Numbered from the stretch's first letter, positions 45,018 through 54,583 are shown. The stretch is 64,000 nt of DNA from Chthoniobacterales bacterium (GCA_035274845.1 DATENU010000024.1:366380-430379), one strand, 5' to 3'. Made by a program: numbers and translations. The notes: a model not told the origin generated them from the letters alone.

Positions 45018-45086
45018 CTGTAGCCGCCTCGCTCTGTCGAGGCGTTTCGGCGGTTTGCGCGGCGACTGAGCGCCCCGCGGCCACAG
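45018..45086. repeat. Inverted-repeat element, CTGTAGCC/GGCCACAG type (copy 2)
   Basis: CTGTAGCCGCC at 45018 pairs with GCGGCCACAG ending at 45086, with an inner CCTCG/CGAGG hairpin containing CTCTGT. It matches the design of the element at 21171. It lies between divergent genes. Confidence 0.65.
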
Positions 45087-45132
45087 CGCGCGATTGCGTT
45101 CCGAAAGCGCAGAGTCCATCATCTTCGCTGCG

Positions 45133-46677
45133 ATGAAATGCGACTACGATGCCGTGATCGTGGGCGGGGCGTTCTCCGGCTCCGCCACGGCCCTGATGCT
45201 GAAACGCAAGCATCCTGCGGCCCGCATCCTGATCATCGAGAAGACGTCCGAGTTCGACCGCAAAGTCGGCGAGTCGACCACGGAGCTGAGCAGTTGCTAC
45301 ATGACCCGCCTGCTCGGACTCACCCATCATCTCGGCCACCACCAGCTGGCCAAGCAGGGCCTGCGCATGTGGTTCTCGAACCGTCCCGACCAGCCCTTCG
45401 ACGACTGCGTGGAACTGGGCGCGAAGTACCAGGCGCGGCTACCGACCTTCCAAGTGGACCGAAGCACCCTCGACCAGCACATGCTGGATATGGCGGTGGA
45501 AGCTGGCTGCGAGCTGGCGCGCCCCGCAAAAGTGAGCAGCATCGAGCTTGGGTCCCATGAGTCCCATGTGACCTATGACGGCCGGACAGTGAGCACTCGC
45601 TGGCTCGTGGATGCCAGCGGCCGCGCGGCCGTGATGGCGCGCAAGCTCGGCCACTTCCACCAAAACACCGAGCACCCCATCAACGCCGTCTGGGCGCGCC
45701 TCACCGGGGTAAAAGACTGGGACAGCTACGAGTGGCGGGAAAAATTTCGCGATTACGCCAACGCCTGCCGGACGAGCCGGAACTGGGCCACCAACCATCT
45801 GATGGGTTACGGCTGGTGGTGCTGGATCATTCCGCTACGCGGCGGCGATGTGAGCGCGGGGCTTGTTTACGACTCGCGAATCTTCAAGCTGCCTGAGGGT
45901 CCGAATCTCGGCGAGCGGCTTCGTGCCCATCTCCTTTCCCATCCGGTGGGCGCCGAGATTTTTGGCGGCGCCCAAATCATCGAGCACGATGTTCACGCGT
46001 ATTCGGCGCTTCCCTACTGGGCCGAAAAAGTTTGCGGGGAGGGCTGGATAACGGTTGGGGATGCCGCCGGATTCATCGATCCGCTTTACAGCCCCGGGCT
46101 CGATTTTTGTTCCTACACGAGCTACTTCGCCGCTGATCTAGTGGCGCGCCATCTTGCCGGCGAGAACGTGGCGGAGTCGCTGGATTATTACAACGAGCAA
46201 TACCCGATCACCTACCGGCTTTGGTTCGAAACCTTGTACAAGGATAAGTACTATTACATGGGCGACGCCGAACTGATGGCCGCCGCCCTTCTTCTTGATG
46301 TCGGGACCTACTTTATTGGCCTGGTCATCCCGGTTTACCGTGATCCTGAGCGAGAATTTCTTCACCTTCCGTTCGAGGGAAAGGCGGGCCGTGCGTTCGC
46401 TGGGATGATGAAGTTCTACAATCGGCGTCTGGTCACGCTGGCGAAGTGGCGGCTGGCGACCGGCTGTTATGGAAGGCACAACGCGGGCTGGCGCGAACTG
46501 TACGACGGGTTCGTACCCGACCGGCGCGTCGGGAAGCTGATCCGAAAAGGCCTCTTCCATTGGTGGCGGGCGGAACTGACAAATCTTCGGCTGATTTTCA
46601 GCGGGCGCAGGCAGCGCCCGGATTTGCTCTACGCCAACTCGCCGCAGACTGTGGCCGCGCCTCTGCGAGGCGCGTGA
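45133..46677 (+). CDS. Flavin-dependent halogenase-like FAD oxidoreductase
   Basis: The 514-residue protein has an N-terminal FAD site (DAVIVGGAFSGSATALML), the segment KVGESTTELSSCYMTRLLGL like the GEST motif of the group, WCWIIP matching the halogenase motif WxWxIP, and the second FAD motif ITVGDAAGFIDPLYSPGLDF. Tryptophan-halogenase-like enzymes without halogenase activity also occur in aryl polyene and pigment clusters, so halogenation is not certain. The stop overlaps the acyltransferase start by one base (TGATG). The Met at 45133 is preferred over 45094. Confidence 0.82.
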   Translation: MKCDYDAVIVGGAFSGSATALMLKRKHPAARILIIEKTSEFDRKVGESTTELSSCYMTRLLGLTHHLGHHQLAKQGLRMWFSNRPDQPFDDCVELGAKYQARLPTFQVDRSTLDQHMLDMAVEAGCELARPAKVSSIELGSHESHVTYDGRTVSTRWLVDASGRAAVMARKLGHFHQNTEHPINAVWARLTGVKDWDSYEWREKFRDYANACRTSRNWATNHLMGYGWWCWIIPLRGGDVSAGLVYDSRIFKLPEGPNLGERLRAHLLSHPVGAEIFGGAQIIEHDVHAYSALPYWAEKVCGEGWITVGDAAGFIDPLYSPGLDFCSYTSYFAADLVARHLAGENVAESLDYYNEQYPITYRLWFETLYKDKYYYMGDAELMAAALLLDVGTYFIGLVIPVYRDPEREFLHLPFEGKAGRAFAGMMKFYNRRLVTLAKWRLATGCYGRHNAGWRELYDGFVPDRRVGKLIRKGLFHWWRAELTNLRLIFSGRRQRPDLLYANSPQTVAAPLRGA

Positions 46678-47603
46678 TGGAACGCTCTTCCGCCACCCGG
46701 CTCGGCCGCTTCGCCGTCAAAGGCGTTTTCTGGAGAAAATATCTCGACTGGGCGACCATCAATCTGCCGTTCTACTTTTACCCGGTTAACGTTTTCTTTT
46801 TCACCCTCTTCTTTTTCTTTTTCGCCGCTCCGGCGCGGCGCGCCGTCGTCGCGAACCTCGCGGCCATCCTGCCCAGTTCCACGCCGGCGATGAATTACCT
46901 GCGCGCCTTTCGCACTCTCTGGAACTTCGCCTGGACGATCACCGACGCCGCCCTCTACAAAACGAACCGGGAAGAGTTTGCCTACGAGATCATCGGCGCA
47001 AAATGGCTGGAGCAACTCGGCGCCAGCCCGAGCGCGATTCTCCTGACCGCGCATATGGGAAACTACGATCTCGGCGCGGCCTTGTTCGCCGCAAAATTCA
47101 ACCGCGAAATCAGAATGGTGCGCGCGCCCGAACCAGATCGCCAGACGGCGCAACACCTCAGCACTTCGCTGGAACAGACGGGCGCGGGAGCGGTTAAGGT
47201 CGATTACAACACCAGCGGCGCCTTGCTCTCCTTCGATTTGCTCAATGCCCTGCGCGCCGGAGAAATCGTTTCCATCCAGGGCGACCGGGTAGATGGCGAA
47301 GTCGCCCAGGTTTCCGCTTCGCTCTTCGGAAGAAATGTGCGGCTTCCGAACGGCCCCTTTGTTTTGGCCCAGGTGGCGGGGGTGCCGATCTATCCCCTCT
47401 TCATCGCGAGGTCGGGATATCGCAGCTACCAGATCGTCGTCTACGAACCGATCGCCGTCCTCCGTACCAGCCACGCCCGGGAGTCCGACATTGCCGACGC
47501 CGTCACGAAATGGTGCGCAGTCCTCGAAGAGACCGTCTCGCGCTCCTGGGACCAATGGTTCGCCTTTGTCCCGATTTTTTCACCCGATGAACCAAGCCGC
47601 TAA
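46677..47603 (+). CDS. LpxL/HtrB-like acyltransferase
   Basis: The 308-residue protein has an N-terminal membrane helix (FPVNVFFFTLFFFFFAAP-like, about residues 35-55) and the acyltransferase motif HMGNYD, fitting HxxxxD of the LpxL family, with a later GDRVDG segment. It would transfer an acyl chain to a lipid or pigment headgroup at the inner membrane. Similar enzymes appear in aryl polyene clusters. It is coupled to the flavoprotein upstream and overlaps the next gene by 17 bases. Confidence 0.85.
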   Translation: MERSSATRLGRFAVKGVFWRKYLDWATINLPFYFYPVNVFFFTLFFFFFAAPARRAVVANLAAILPSSTPAMNYLRAFRTLWNFAWTITDAALYKTNREEFAYEIIGAKWLEQLGASPSAILLTAHMGNYDLGAALFAAKFNREIRMVRAPEPDRQTAQHLSTSLEQTGAGAVKVDYNTSGALLSFDLLNALRAGEIVSIQGDRVDGEVAQVSASLFGRNVRLPNGPFVLAQVAGVPIYPLFIARSGYRSYQIVVYEPIAVLRTSHARESDIADAVTKWCAVLEETVSRSWDQWFAFVPIFSPDEPSR

Positions 47604-48078
47604 GCCGAGGACGCATTTTTATTTTTCGCTGCTCCGTCTGCTGGCGAGCCTTAAGGGCGGCGATGCCCGACGCGCGGAAAACAACTGGGGCGAAGCCTGC
47701 CTCGCGGGGATCGCGATCTATTTGATCAGCTATTTGTTCTTCGCCCAGTTCATGCCGGAGGCGCTGAAGTTTTGGCAACGAACATTGTTGCTGGCCGTTC
47801 TGGTCTTTCTTGTCTGGCTCTTTTGGCTCGTCGTTCTTTACGTCAATTCCCTGCTTATCGGCTGCCTGCGCGTATGCGGAATTCTTCAGACAATCCCGAT
47901 CCGCCGCGCGCAAAGTGTGCTTCTCGTCACTTCAGCGTCAGCGATGGCTTGCTCTCTCCTCAAGAACGGCTCCTGGCCGGCGGAGATGGCCGCGGTGTGG
48001 TTGATCTCCGTAGTGATGAACCTGATAGCGGCAGCCATCCTGGCCCTTCGCGATGACACCAGTGATCGAGCAGAATAA
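47587..48078 (+). CDS. Small membrane protein, unknown
   Basis: The 163-residue product has about four hydrophobic segments (AGIAIYLISYLFFAQF, LLLAVLVFLVWLFWLVVLYV, and two more) and no recognised domain. It overlaps both neighbours (17 bases with the acyltransferase, 26 with the deacetylase), which places it firmly in the operon. Confidence 0.75.
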   Translation: MNQAAKPRTHFYFSLLRLLASLKGGDARRAENNWGEACLAGIAIYLISYLFFAQFMPEALKFWQRTLLLAVLVFLVWLFWLVVLYVNSLLIGCLRVCGILQTIPIRRAQSVLLVTSASAMACSLLKNGSWPAEMAAVWLISVVMNLIAAAILALRDDTSDRAE

Positions 48079-48871
48079 TTCGCGCTGGGCGCGCCGCGTT
48101 CTCTTGGGGTTCGTCTTTATCGCGCCCTGTCTTGGATTTTTCCTCGTCCGGACAAATCTTGTCTTTGCGCTCGCTCCGATCTTTCTCTCTCACCTACTGC
48201 TTCTCTACGCCACTCTCCGGGCCAATTGTCAGTGGTGGGGTCCGGTCATGCGATCGTTTCAAACCAGCGAGCAGGAGGTCTGGCTCACGATCGACGACGG
48301 TCCGTCGCCCGCGCACACCATCCCCATGCTGGACCTGCTCGATCGCTTCGAGGCGCGCGCGACTTTCTTCGTCATCGGAGCGCACGCGGAGAAAAATCCG
48401 CGTTTGCTCACCGAGATCCTGGCCCGCGGTCATGAGCTGGCGAATCACACTTTCACTCACCCGAGCGGAACGTTTTGGGCAGCCGGCCCGGCCCGGGTGG
48501 CGGCGGAAATCGATCTTTGTGCGGAACTGCTGCGCACTGGTCCGGATCGTCCCGCGCGGCTGTTTCGGGCACCAGCCGGCTTGAAGAACCTGTTTGTTCA
48601 CCCCGAGCTCGCGCGACGCGGGCTCGCCCTAATCGGCTGGACGGTCCGTGGCTTGGATACGGTCCGGCGCAATCCAGAGGTGGTGGCAGCCAGAGTCCTG
48701 CGCGAGGCGAAACCGGGCGCGATCCTTCTTCTCCACGAAGGACACCGAGTAGAAAAAGATCCCGAATTCAATCCACGCTGCCTGGAGTTGACCCTGAATG
48801 GGCTGGCCGAGCGTGGCTATCGCTGTGTCATCCCCCGTCCTGAGCAGCTTCGCACCAAGCCCGCGCGGTAG
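48053..48871 (+). CDS. Polysaccharide deacetylase family protein (NodB domain)
   Basis: The 272-residue protein has two N-terminal membrane segments and a NodB domain: LTIDDGPSPAHT (catalytic Asp plus metal Asp), GHELANHTFTHPS (metal His-His), RAPAG and LLHEGHR. It removes acetyl groups from a polysaccharide or wall glycan, or acts on a related substrate. It is the last gene of the halogenase-like operon and is convergent with a methyltransferase gene 8 bases away. Confidence 0.88.
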   Translation: MTPVIEQNNSRWARRVLLGFVFIAPCLGFFLVRTNLVFALAPIFLSHLLLLYATLRANCQWWGPVMRSFQTSEQEVWLTIDDGPSPAHTIPMLDLLDRFEARATFFVIGAHAEKNPRLLTEILARGHELANHTFTHPSGTFWAAGPARVAAEIDLCAELLRTGPDRPARLFRAPAGLKNLFVHPELARRGLALIGWTVRGLDTVRRNPEVVAARVLREAKPGAILLLHEGHRVEKDPEFNPRCLELTLNGLAERGYRCVIPRPEQLRTKPAR

Positions 48872-48879
48872 TTGCAGCG

Positions 48880-49557
48880 TTAGACCCGGCGAAAAACGAA
48901 GAGGTGATTGTTAAAAGGCGACGTTCCCCAAAGCGGCCGGCTTTCGCGCTCGAATTCGGATTCGCTGAAAATGCCGTTGATGCCGGTTCGCGATGGAAAA
49001 TGAAGGGAGACGTTCAGATTCCATGAAATCGCCTGCGCGAATTTTTCCGCGATCCAGGTCATCCAGAAACGCGGGCGGCTTTCCCGCGGACAATCGCGAA
49101 TGATCAAAAGGCCCCCCGGGGCAACGCAATCAGCGAGATGCAACAGGAGGGTGTTCTGCATCGTCTGCGGCAAATAATGAAGCACATCAAACAGAGCGAC
49201 GTTGCCGGAGAAACCAGGGATTTTTCCCAGGACATCCTGGTGGCGAAGATCGACATCGTCATAATGGGCCTCGGCTACCCGGCTTCCGCAGCGAATCTTG
49301 CGCGCATCCAGGTCGAGCCCGAGAACCGGCTGGCGGCAGGCGCGTTCGCGGAGGTAAAAGGCCAGCAGGCCGACACCGCAACCGACATCCAGGATGGGAT
49401 CGTTCGAGCGGCGCAACAGGTCGTAGGCGGTCGAGTAGATTCGGTCGTGGCGGAGTTTGCCGCGCACATAATTGCGAAGCCAGCGCTGCGAAAACTGAGT
49501 GGCCACCCGGGCACACGCATTTTCGTGTTCAGCCGCGTTTCCTCTCAGGGTTTCCAT
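48880..49557 (-). CDS. Class I SAM-dependent methyltransferase
   Basis: The 225-residue product has motif [20 protein letters not shown], the acidic loop [10 protein letters not shown], and FDVLHYLPQ plus [12 protein letters not shown] for the later motifs. It resembles methyltransferases in aryl polyene clusters, but this is only an impression. The opposite orientation means it is not in the same operon as the preceding genes. Confidence 0.82.
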   Translation of the reverse strand: METLRGNAAEHENACARVATQFSQRWLRNYVRGKLRHDRIYSTAYDLLRRSNDPILDVGCGVGLLAFYLRERACRQPVLGLDLDARKIRCGSRVAEAHYDDVDLRHQDVLGKIPGFSGNVALFDVLHYLPQTMQNTLLLHLADCVAPGGLLIIRDCPRESRPRFWMTWIAEKFAQAISWNLNVSLHFPSRTGINGIFSESEFERESRPLWGTSPFNNHLFVFRRV

Positions 49558-49591
49558 TTGCTTCGAATTATCGCACTGCCAGACTAATTTT

Positions 49592-51052
49592 ATGGGTGAT
49601 TTCTTTTCCGACTACGAGGTCGGGGAATTTTTCGACGAGATGTTTGCCGGGCCGGGCGTGGCGCGGCCCCATTACAGCAAATTATTCGCACGGTTCAAGG
49701 AAATGGACCGCGACGAGTTCGAACGAAAACGCAACCTGGCCGCCTCTGCCTTTCTCACCCAGGGAGTCACTTTCACGGTCTACAACGACGACCAGGGAAC
49801 GGAGAGAATTTTCCCGTTCGACCTCCTTCCGCGGATCATTCCGGCTGAAGAATGGGAATTGATCGAGCGTGGTCTCGTTCAGCGCATCACGGCGCTCAAT
49901 CTTTTCCTGCACGACATTTATCACGAGCAAAACATCCTGCGCGATGGCGTGATCCCGAAGCAGATCGTCTGGGAAGCCGCGCATTTCCGCCCGGAGTTCA
50001 TGCACTTCGATGTGCCCCGCAACGTTTACATTCACATTTGCGGGACCGATTTGATCCGGGACAAGGAAGGCAAATATCTTGTCCTCGAAGACAACGCGCG
50101 TTGTCCGTCCGGCGTTTCCTACGTCATCGAGAACCGGCAAGCGATGAAGCGCACGTTTCCCAGCCTGCTCGCTCAATATCGGGTGCGCCCGGTGGAGGAT
50201 TACAGCCAGGAATTGCTCAATGTCCTGCGCTACATCGCTCCCCGCGCGAAACATGAGCCAACTATCGTGCTCCTCACGCCAGGGGTATACAACTCCGCTT
50301 ATTTCGAGCATTCCTTTCTGGCCCGATCCATGGGAATTGAAATCGTGGAAGGCCGGGACCTCGTTGCCCAAGACGGCAAAGTCTTCATGCGCACGACGAA
50401 GGGCCATCAGCAGGTCGACGTAATCTATCGCCGGATCAATGACGATTTTCTCGATCCCCGGGTGTTTCGAAAAGATTCGGGCCTCGGCGTTCCCGGGATC
50501 GTCGAGGCCTATCGCGACGGCAATGTCAGTCTCGCCAATTCGATTGGGACCGGCATCGCGGATGACAAGGCCGTTTACCATTTCGTCCCGAAGATGATTC
50601 GCTATTACCTCAGCGAAGATCCGCTCCTGCCCAACGTTCAGACTTACCTCGCCTCGGTTAAGGAGGACCTGACCTATATTCTCGAACACCTTCCGGAGCT
50701 GGTGGTGAAAGCCGTGAACGAGAGCGGCGGATATGGGATGCTCATCGGACCGCAGGCGGCCAAGGCCGAATGCGAGCGTTTTCGAGAAAAGGTGCGCAAG
50801 AATCCGCGCAACTACATCGCGCAACCAGTCATTCCGCTCTCCCGTGCCCCTTCCTTCTGTGACGACAACATGCAGGGGCGTCACATCGACCTGCGACCCT
50901 TCATCCTTTACGGCGAGAAAGTAACGATTGTTCCCGGAGGCCTCACCCGGGTGGCGTTGCGCCCCGGCTCGCTGGTCGTCAACTCATCCCAGGGTGGCGG
51001 AAGCAAGGACACCTGGGTTCTGGAGAAGCGGGGGAATGGACTGGTGGAGTAA
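49592..51052 (+). CDS. Circularly permuted ATP-grasp protein (DUF404/DUF407)
   Basis: The 486-residue product matches the circularly permuted ATP-grasp family: [50 protein letters not shown] and [11 protein letters not shown], which carry ATP and Mg contacts in this family. It is expected to form a peptide-like bond with an unknown substrate. The alpha-E gene that follows is its usual partner. The Met at 49592 is used; the frame extends to 49499 only by chance. The stop codon is within a 15-bp inverted-repeat arm. Confidence 0.9.
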   Translation: MGDFFSDYEVGEFFDEMFAGPGVARPHYSKLFARFKEMDRDEFERKRNLAASAFLTQGVTFTVYNDDQGTERIFPFDLLPRIIPAEEWELIERGLVQRITALNLFLHDIYHEQNILRDGVIPKQIVWEAAHFRPEFMHFDVPRNVYIHICGTDLIRDKEGKYLVLEDNARCPSGVSYVIENRQAMKRTFPSLLAQYRVRPVEDYSQELLNVLRYIAPRAKHEPTIVLLTPGVYNSAYFEHSFLARSMGIEIVEGRDLVAQDGKVFMRTTKGHQQVDVIYRRINDDFLDPRVFRKDSGLGVPGIVEAYRDGNVSLANSIGTGIADDKAVYHFVPKMIRYYLSEDPLLPNVQTYLASVKEDLTYILEHLPELVVKAVNESGGYGMLIGPQAAKAECERFREKVRKNPRNYIAQPVIPLSRAPSFCDDNMQGRHIDLRPFILYGEKVTIVPGGLTRVALRPGSLVVNSSQGGGSKDTWVLEKRGNGLVE

Positions 51053-51111
51053 TGGAGTGTTGCTGAAATGAAAAACGCTTTCCCCATTCCTCCAATACTC
51101 CATTACTCCAC
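51044..51111. repeat. Inverted repeat GTGGAGTAATGGAGT / ACTCCATTACTCCAC
   Basis: Perfect 15-bp arms at 51044-51058 and 51097-51111, in the gap between the ATP-grasp and alpha-E genes. The ATP-grasp TAA lies inside the left arm. The spacer has a purine-rich and pyrimidine-rich half. Confidence 0.8.
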
Positions 51112-51129
51112 TCGCGCTGCGACACCGCC

Positions 51130-52095
51130 ATGCTAAGCCGCGTCGCCGATTCGCTTTATTGGATGAGCCGCTACATCGAGCGGGCGGAGAACAACGCCCG
51201 CATCGCTGATGTGAATCTCCAGATGCTGCTCGACCTGACCAATCAACACGAAGCAGACCCCAACCAGCAATGGGACCCGATCGTGAGCTCACTCGAAGAA
51301 AATGAACTCTTCGCCTCCCTTTATCCGACCCCGGATGGCAAGGCCGTGATCGACTTCGTGAGCCTGCAAAAGAAAAATCCGAATTCGATCCTGTCCTGCC
51401 TGACGCGCGCCCGGGAAAATGCACGCACGACCAGCGAGCAAATCTCGAGTGAAATGTGGGAGCAGATCAACCGCCTCTACCTCTTTGTGAAAAGCGACAC
51501 GGCGAAAAAGCTCGTGCGCACGAGCCCCTACGAGTTTTTCAAGCGCATCGTCACCGGCTCGCACCTTTTTCAAGGCATCACCGACGCCACGATGACCCAC
51601 GGCGAAGGCTGGGACTTCATCCGGATCGGAAAACTGCTGGAGCGGGCGGACTGCACCTCGCGCCTGCTCGACATCAAATATCACATCCTTCTTCCCTCCG
51701 GCGAAAAAGTGGGAGGCAACATCGACACCATCCAGTGGATGTCGGTTCTGCGATCGTGCAGCGCACTCGAGGCCTACCGAAAGATTTATTTCGGGCAGGT
51801 CGCCCCCTGGAAGGTGGCGGAGTTCATCATTACCCATTCCGCTTTCCCACGGTCGATTCGTTTCAGCGTCGATTACTTCGACGCGGCCCTGCATCACATC
51901 TCCGGCTCCGCCGAAACGAAATACACTAATGAAGCCGAACGGCTATCCGGGCGTCTCCGTTACGATCTCGATTACGCCACCATCGGCGATGTTTTCAAAT
52001 TCGGTCTCCACGAATACCTGGAACAAATTCAAGACCGGCTCTCCGAGATCAGCCGGGCGATCCATGCCACCTACTGCGCGAACAACGGGCAGTAG
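51130..52095 (+). CDS. Alpha-E domain protein (DUF403)
   Basis: The 321-residue all-helical protein begins LSRVADSLYWMSRYIERAENNARIADVNLQMLLD, the alpha-E signature, and continues with ERADCTSRLLDIKYHILLPS and DVFKFGLHEYLEQIQDRLSEI. It is normally encoded beside a DUF404/407 ATP-grasp gene, as here, and is thought to work with it, though the reaction is not established. Confidence 0.9.
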   Translation: MLSRVADSLYWMSRYIERAENNARIADVNLQMLLDLTNQHEADPNQQWDPIVSSLEENELFASLYPTPDGKAVIDFVSLQKKNPNSILSCLTRARENARTTSEQISSEMWEQINRLYLFVKSDTAKKLVRTSPYEFFKRIVTGSHLFQGITDATMTHGEGWDFIRIGKLLERADCTSRLLDIKYHILLPSGEKVGGNIDTIQWMSVLRSCSALEAYRKIYFGQVAPWKVAEFIITHSAFPRSIRFSVDYFDAALHHISGSAETKYTNEAERLSGRLRYDLDYATIGDVFKFGLHEYLEQIQDRLSEISRAIHATYCANNGQ

Positions 52096-52100
52096 GGCGC

Positions 52101-53201
52101 CTAGGGGTTGAGCAGCCCGGTATACCAGCGGAGAAGCGATTCGCCAAAGAACATCCAGACCAGGCCCCCAAAGGCCAGGTAAGGGCCGAACGGCAGCTTT
52201 GACGACCAGACGCGTCTCCCGATGACCAGGGCCCCGAGACCTACAAACGAACCCAGGAGCGAGCCGGCGAAAACGCTGAATAGAACGGCGCGCCAGCCGA
52301 GAAAGGCGCCGATCGCCGCCAGGAATTTTAAGTCGCCGCGACCCATCGCTTCCCGGGGAATCTCCAGTTCACGAACGACCCCCGAAATCATATCAAGGTT
52401 ATCAAGCTCCAGCTCCTCGTCGCCGATTTTCACTCGATTGTAATGGAAGCGAAGATCTGCCGGGCCGAGATGGCGATCGCCAATCATCGCTTCGTTGCAA
52501 TGCAGGATGAGAAGATCCGTTTCGCGTGAGAAATAATCGCTCCACAACCCCTGCTCTTCACCCACCACGAAATCGGCGTCTTCTCCTTTTCGCGTCCAGG
52601 TAAAGGACGTCGGCGCGTCCAGCCGGACCCTCTTTTTTCCAAAAACCTTTTTGCCAGCCTCGAGGACAACCCACAAAACCGCGTAACCAAGGAGGGCGGA
52701 CCCGGCCGAAATCAGGAGGGCCTTCACCCGCCCGTCGACCGACATCAGCGCGGGAACGGCAAAGCTGGCGACAATTCCAGCCACGGTCCCGCCGATCGTG
52801 ATTTCGTCGGGAATAATGAAATGCTCGAAGTCGATGAAGGTGCCGGCAATGAGAAGAGAAACGAACACCCAGTAGGCCAGCGCCATTTGCCATGGGAACA
52901 TTTTCCAGGCGCAAAGAAACAGAAGTGCGGTCAGCAGTTCGACCGCGAAATAGCGAAAGGCGATGGGCGTCCCGCAATACGCGCAACGACCGCGCAAAAA
53001 GAGCCAGCTCAGAAGCGGCACATTGTGATACCAGGCGAGTTGTTTCTTGCAGGCTGGACAGAACGACCTTCGTGGTTCGTTGACCGACAGATCGAGCGGT
53101 AACCGATAGATACAGACGTTAAGAAAAGAACCAACGACCGCGCCGACCAGGAAAGCCACGCTCCCAAAGAACAAGTGATAGCCGGCCAGCGAAGTGATCA
53201 T
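52101..53201 (-). CDS. Prepilin peptidase (type IV) with inserted cytoplasmic domain
   Basis: The 366-residue protein has the N-terminal methylation domain with a four-Cys zinc site (CPAC, CAYC; Cys48, 51, 73, 76) and the peptidase Asp pair: Asp124 in FIDFEHFIIPD and Asp290 in GRGDLKF. An extra soluble domain of about 100 residues (about 184-285, FGKKRVRLDAPTSF to VVRELEIPREAMG) is inserted between two helices, which standard PilD lacks. It processes prepilin-like leader peptides of pilins and pseudopilins. The start at 53201 is coupled to the tatC stop (ATGA). Confidence 0.88.
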   Translation of the reverse strand: MITSLAGYHLFFGSVAFLVGAVVGSFLNVCIYRLPLDLSVNEPRRSFCPACKKQLAWYHNVPLLSWLFLRGRCAYCGTPIAFRYFAVELLTALLFLCAWKMFPWQMALAYWVFVSLLIAGTFIDFEHFIIPDEITIGGTVAGIVASFAVPALMSVDGRVKALLISAGSALLGYAVLWVVLEAGKKVFGKKRVRLDAPTSFTWTRKGEDADFVVGEEQGLWSDYFSRETDLLILHCNEAMIGDRHLGPADLRFHYNRVKIGDEELELDNLDMISGVVRELEIPREAMGRGDLKFLAAIGAFLGWRAVLFSVFAGSLLGSFVGLGALVIGRRVWSSKLPFGPYLAFGGLVWMFFGESLLRWYTGLLNP

Positions 53202-53986
53202 GATCGTCCCTCCGCGGTCTTCACCGCTTTTCGCCGCATGAACCAGGTGATCCAGATGCAGCTCTCGTAGAGGAGACACATCGGCAGCGCCATGGCGACC
53301 ATCGTCAGGACATCAGGCGTGGGACAGATGATGGTGGCCAGAATAAAGATCAGGACAATCGCATAAGGCCGCGTCCGAGCCATGAATTCGTAAGTGACCA
53401 GCCCAAACCGGACGAGCGCCAGCACTGCTACCGGCAGCTCGAAGGCCAGGCCAAAGCCGATCGTGAAGCGCGTAACGAAGGAATAATACTCCTGCACCGT
53501 CCAGGCCGGCGCCCAGCCGAGCGATTGGGTGTCCTTAAAAAAGAACAGAATCGCTTTCGGCATCAGCCAGTAATACGCGACGAGAACGCCGGTGAGGAAT
53601 AAACCGAAGCTGACGAAAATGGCCGGAAACAGGAAACGTTTCTCCATCGCGGTCAGCGCGGGCAGAACAAACTCGGCCAGGAAATAAAGAAGGAGCGGGA
53701 AGGAGACGACGATGCCCGCATAAAACGCGAGCCGAAACGAGATCGTGAAAGAATCGGTGATGCCGAGAGCGCGCAAGGCGCCAATGCTCGAATCGATCTC
53801 CCGCAACGGGCGCTGCGTGATTTGCACCAGCGTGGTCCGAAAGACGAAACAGAGCACCATTGCCACCAGGAGCGTGATCGCCATTTTTACGATCGTCCAA
53901 CGCAGGTCCTCGAGATGCTCCAGAAACGGCTTGGAGGTCTCACTCTCCGGCAGGTCTCGAAATTTGAAGACGTTTCGCAGTGCCAT
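53198..53986 (-). CDS. tatC: Sec-independent translocase TatC
   Basis: The 262-residue protein has six helices and the TatC start motif FLEHLEDLRWTI, then FTISFRLAFYAGIVVSFPLLLYFLAEFVLPAL. It is the receptor for twin-arginine signals. No tatA or tatB is in the window. The Tat-variant ActB protein at 1-1917 is a likely client. A pair of coupled genes: tatC then prepilin peptidase. Confidence 0.95.
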   Translation of the reverse strand: MALRNVFKFRDLPESETSKPFLEHLEDLRWTIVKMAITLLVAMVLCFVFRTTLVQITQRPLREIDSSIGALRALGITDSFTISFRLAFYAGIVVSFPLLLYFLAEFVLPALTAMEKRFLFPAIFVSFGLFLTGVLVAYYWLMPKAILFFFKDTQSLGWAPAWTVQEYYSFVTRFTIGFGLAFELPVAVLALVRFGLVTYEFMARTRPYAIVLIFILATIICPTPDVLTMVAMALPMCLLYESCIWITWFMRRKAVKTAEGRS

Positions 53987-53995
53987 CGGATCAAA

Positions 53996-54583
53996 TCAAC
54001 GTTGCTCAAACGAAAGAAAGCCGCGGGCCAGAAGCCGGACACAAATTCCGAGCGTGTTCGCGTCGCGAATCTCGTTGTTCTCAATCATCCGGCGCAATTC
54101 CTCAGCGCTGAAAGCCCGGCAATCCAGGATCGATTCCGACTCCTCGTGAGCATGGCCGGCGGCGCATTCCCGGACTGGCCGGGCCAGAAAAAAATAGCCA
54201 CGCTCGTCCGTGAAGCCCGGCGAAGTGAAATAATCGCCGAGCGAAATCAGACTTCCGCCTTCACTGAGCTCGAAGCCGGTCTCTTCGCGCAATTCGCGGA
54301 GAGCGACCTCGGCAATCGACTCGGCGGTGGGTTCGCCTTTCTCGTCGATCTGACCGCCGGGCACTTCCCAAATGGCCGCCCGCACCGGAATGCGTTCCTG
54401 TCGAATCAGGATGAGTCTTCCGTCCGCCGTCATCGGCGCAATGATGACGGCCTGTTTACGCCGGACGACCGTCCAGCGTTTCGGCTTCTCCTGCGCCGGA
54501 CTTCGAATTTCCTCCGTGACCACCTCGAGATGGTCATTCCGAAAATCCGTCTGCGTAGAAACGGTTTCCCAACTGTTTTTCAC
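53996..54583 (-). CDS. Nudix hydrolase (ADP-ribose pyrophosphatase-like)
   Basis: The 195-residue product has a Nudix box ending ALRELREETGF (the REUxEExGU part), preceded by PGGQIDEKGEPTAESIAEV. Compared with the standard GX5EX7 spacing there appear to be a few extra residues in the loop, so the box is slightly irregular. The N-terminal beta domain and length fit ADP-ribose or NADH pyrophosphatases. It is 9 bases upstream of tatC on the same strand. Confidence 0.85.
   Translation of the reverse strand: MKNSWETVSTQTDFRNDHLEVVTEEIRSPAQEKPKRWTVVRRKQAVIIAPMTADGRLILIRQERIPVRAAIWEVPGGQIDEKGEPTAESIAEVALRELREETGFELSEGGSLISLGDYFTSPGFTDERGYFFLARPVRECAAGHAHEESESILDCRAFSAEELRRMIENNEIRDANTLGICVRLLARGFLSFEQR

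Noticed and set aside
49682..50884. 400-residue open frame antisense to the ATP-grasp gene
   Set aside because: No recognisable motifs; the plus-strand product is a clear family member.
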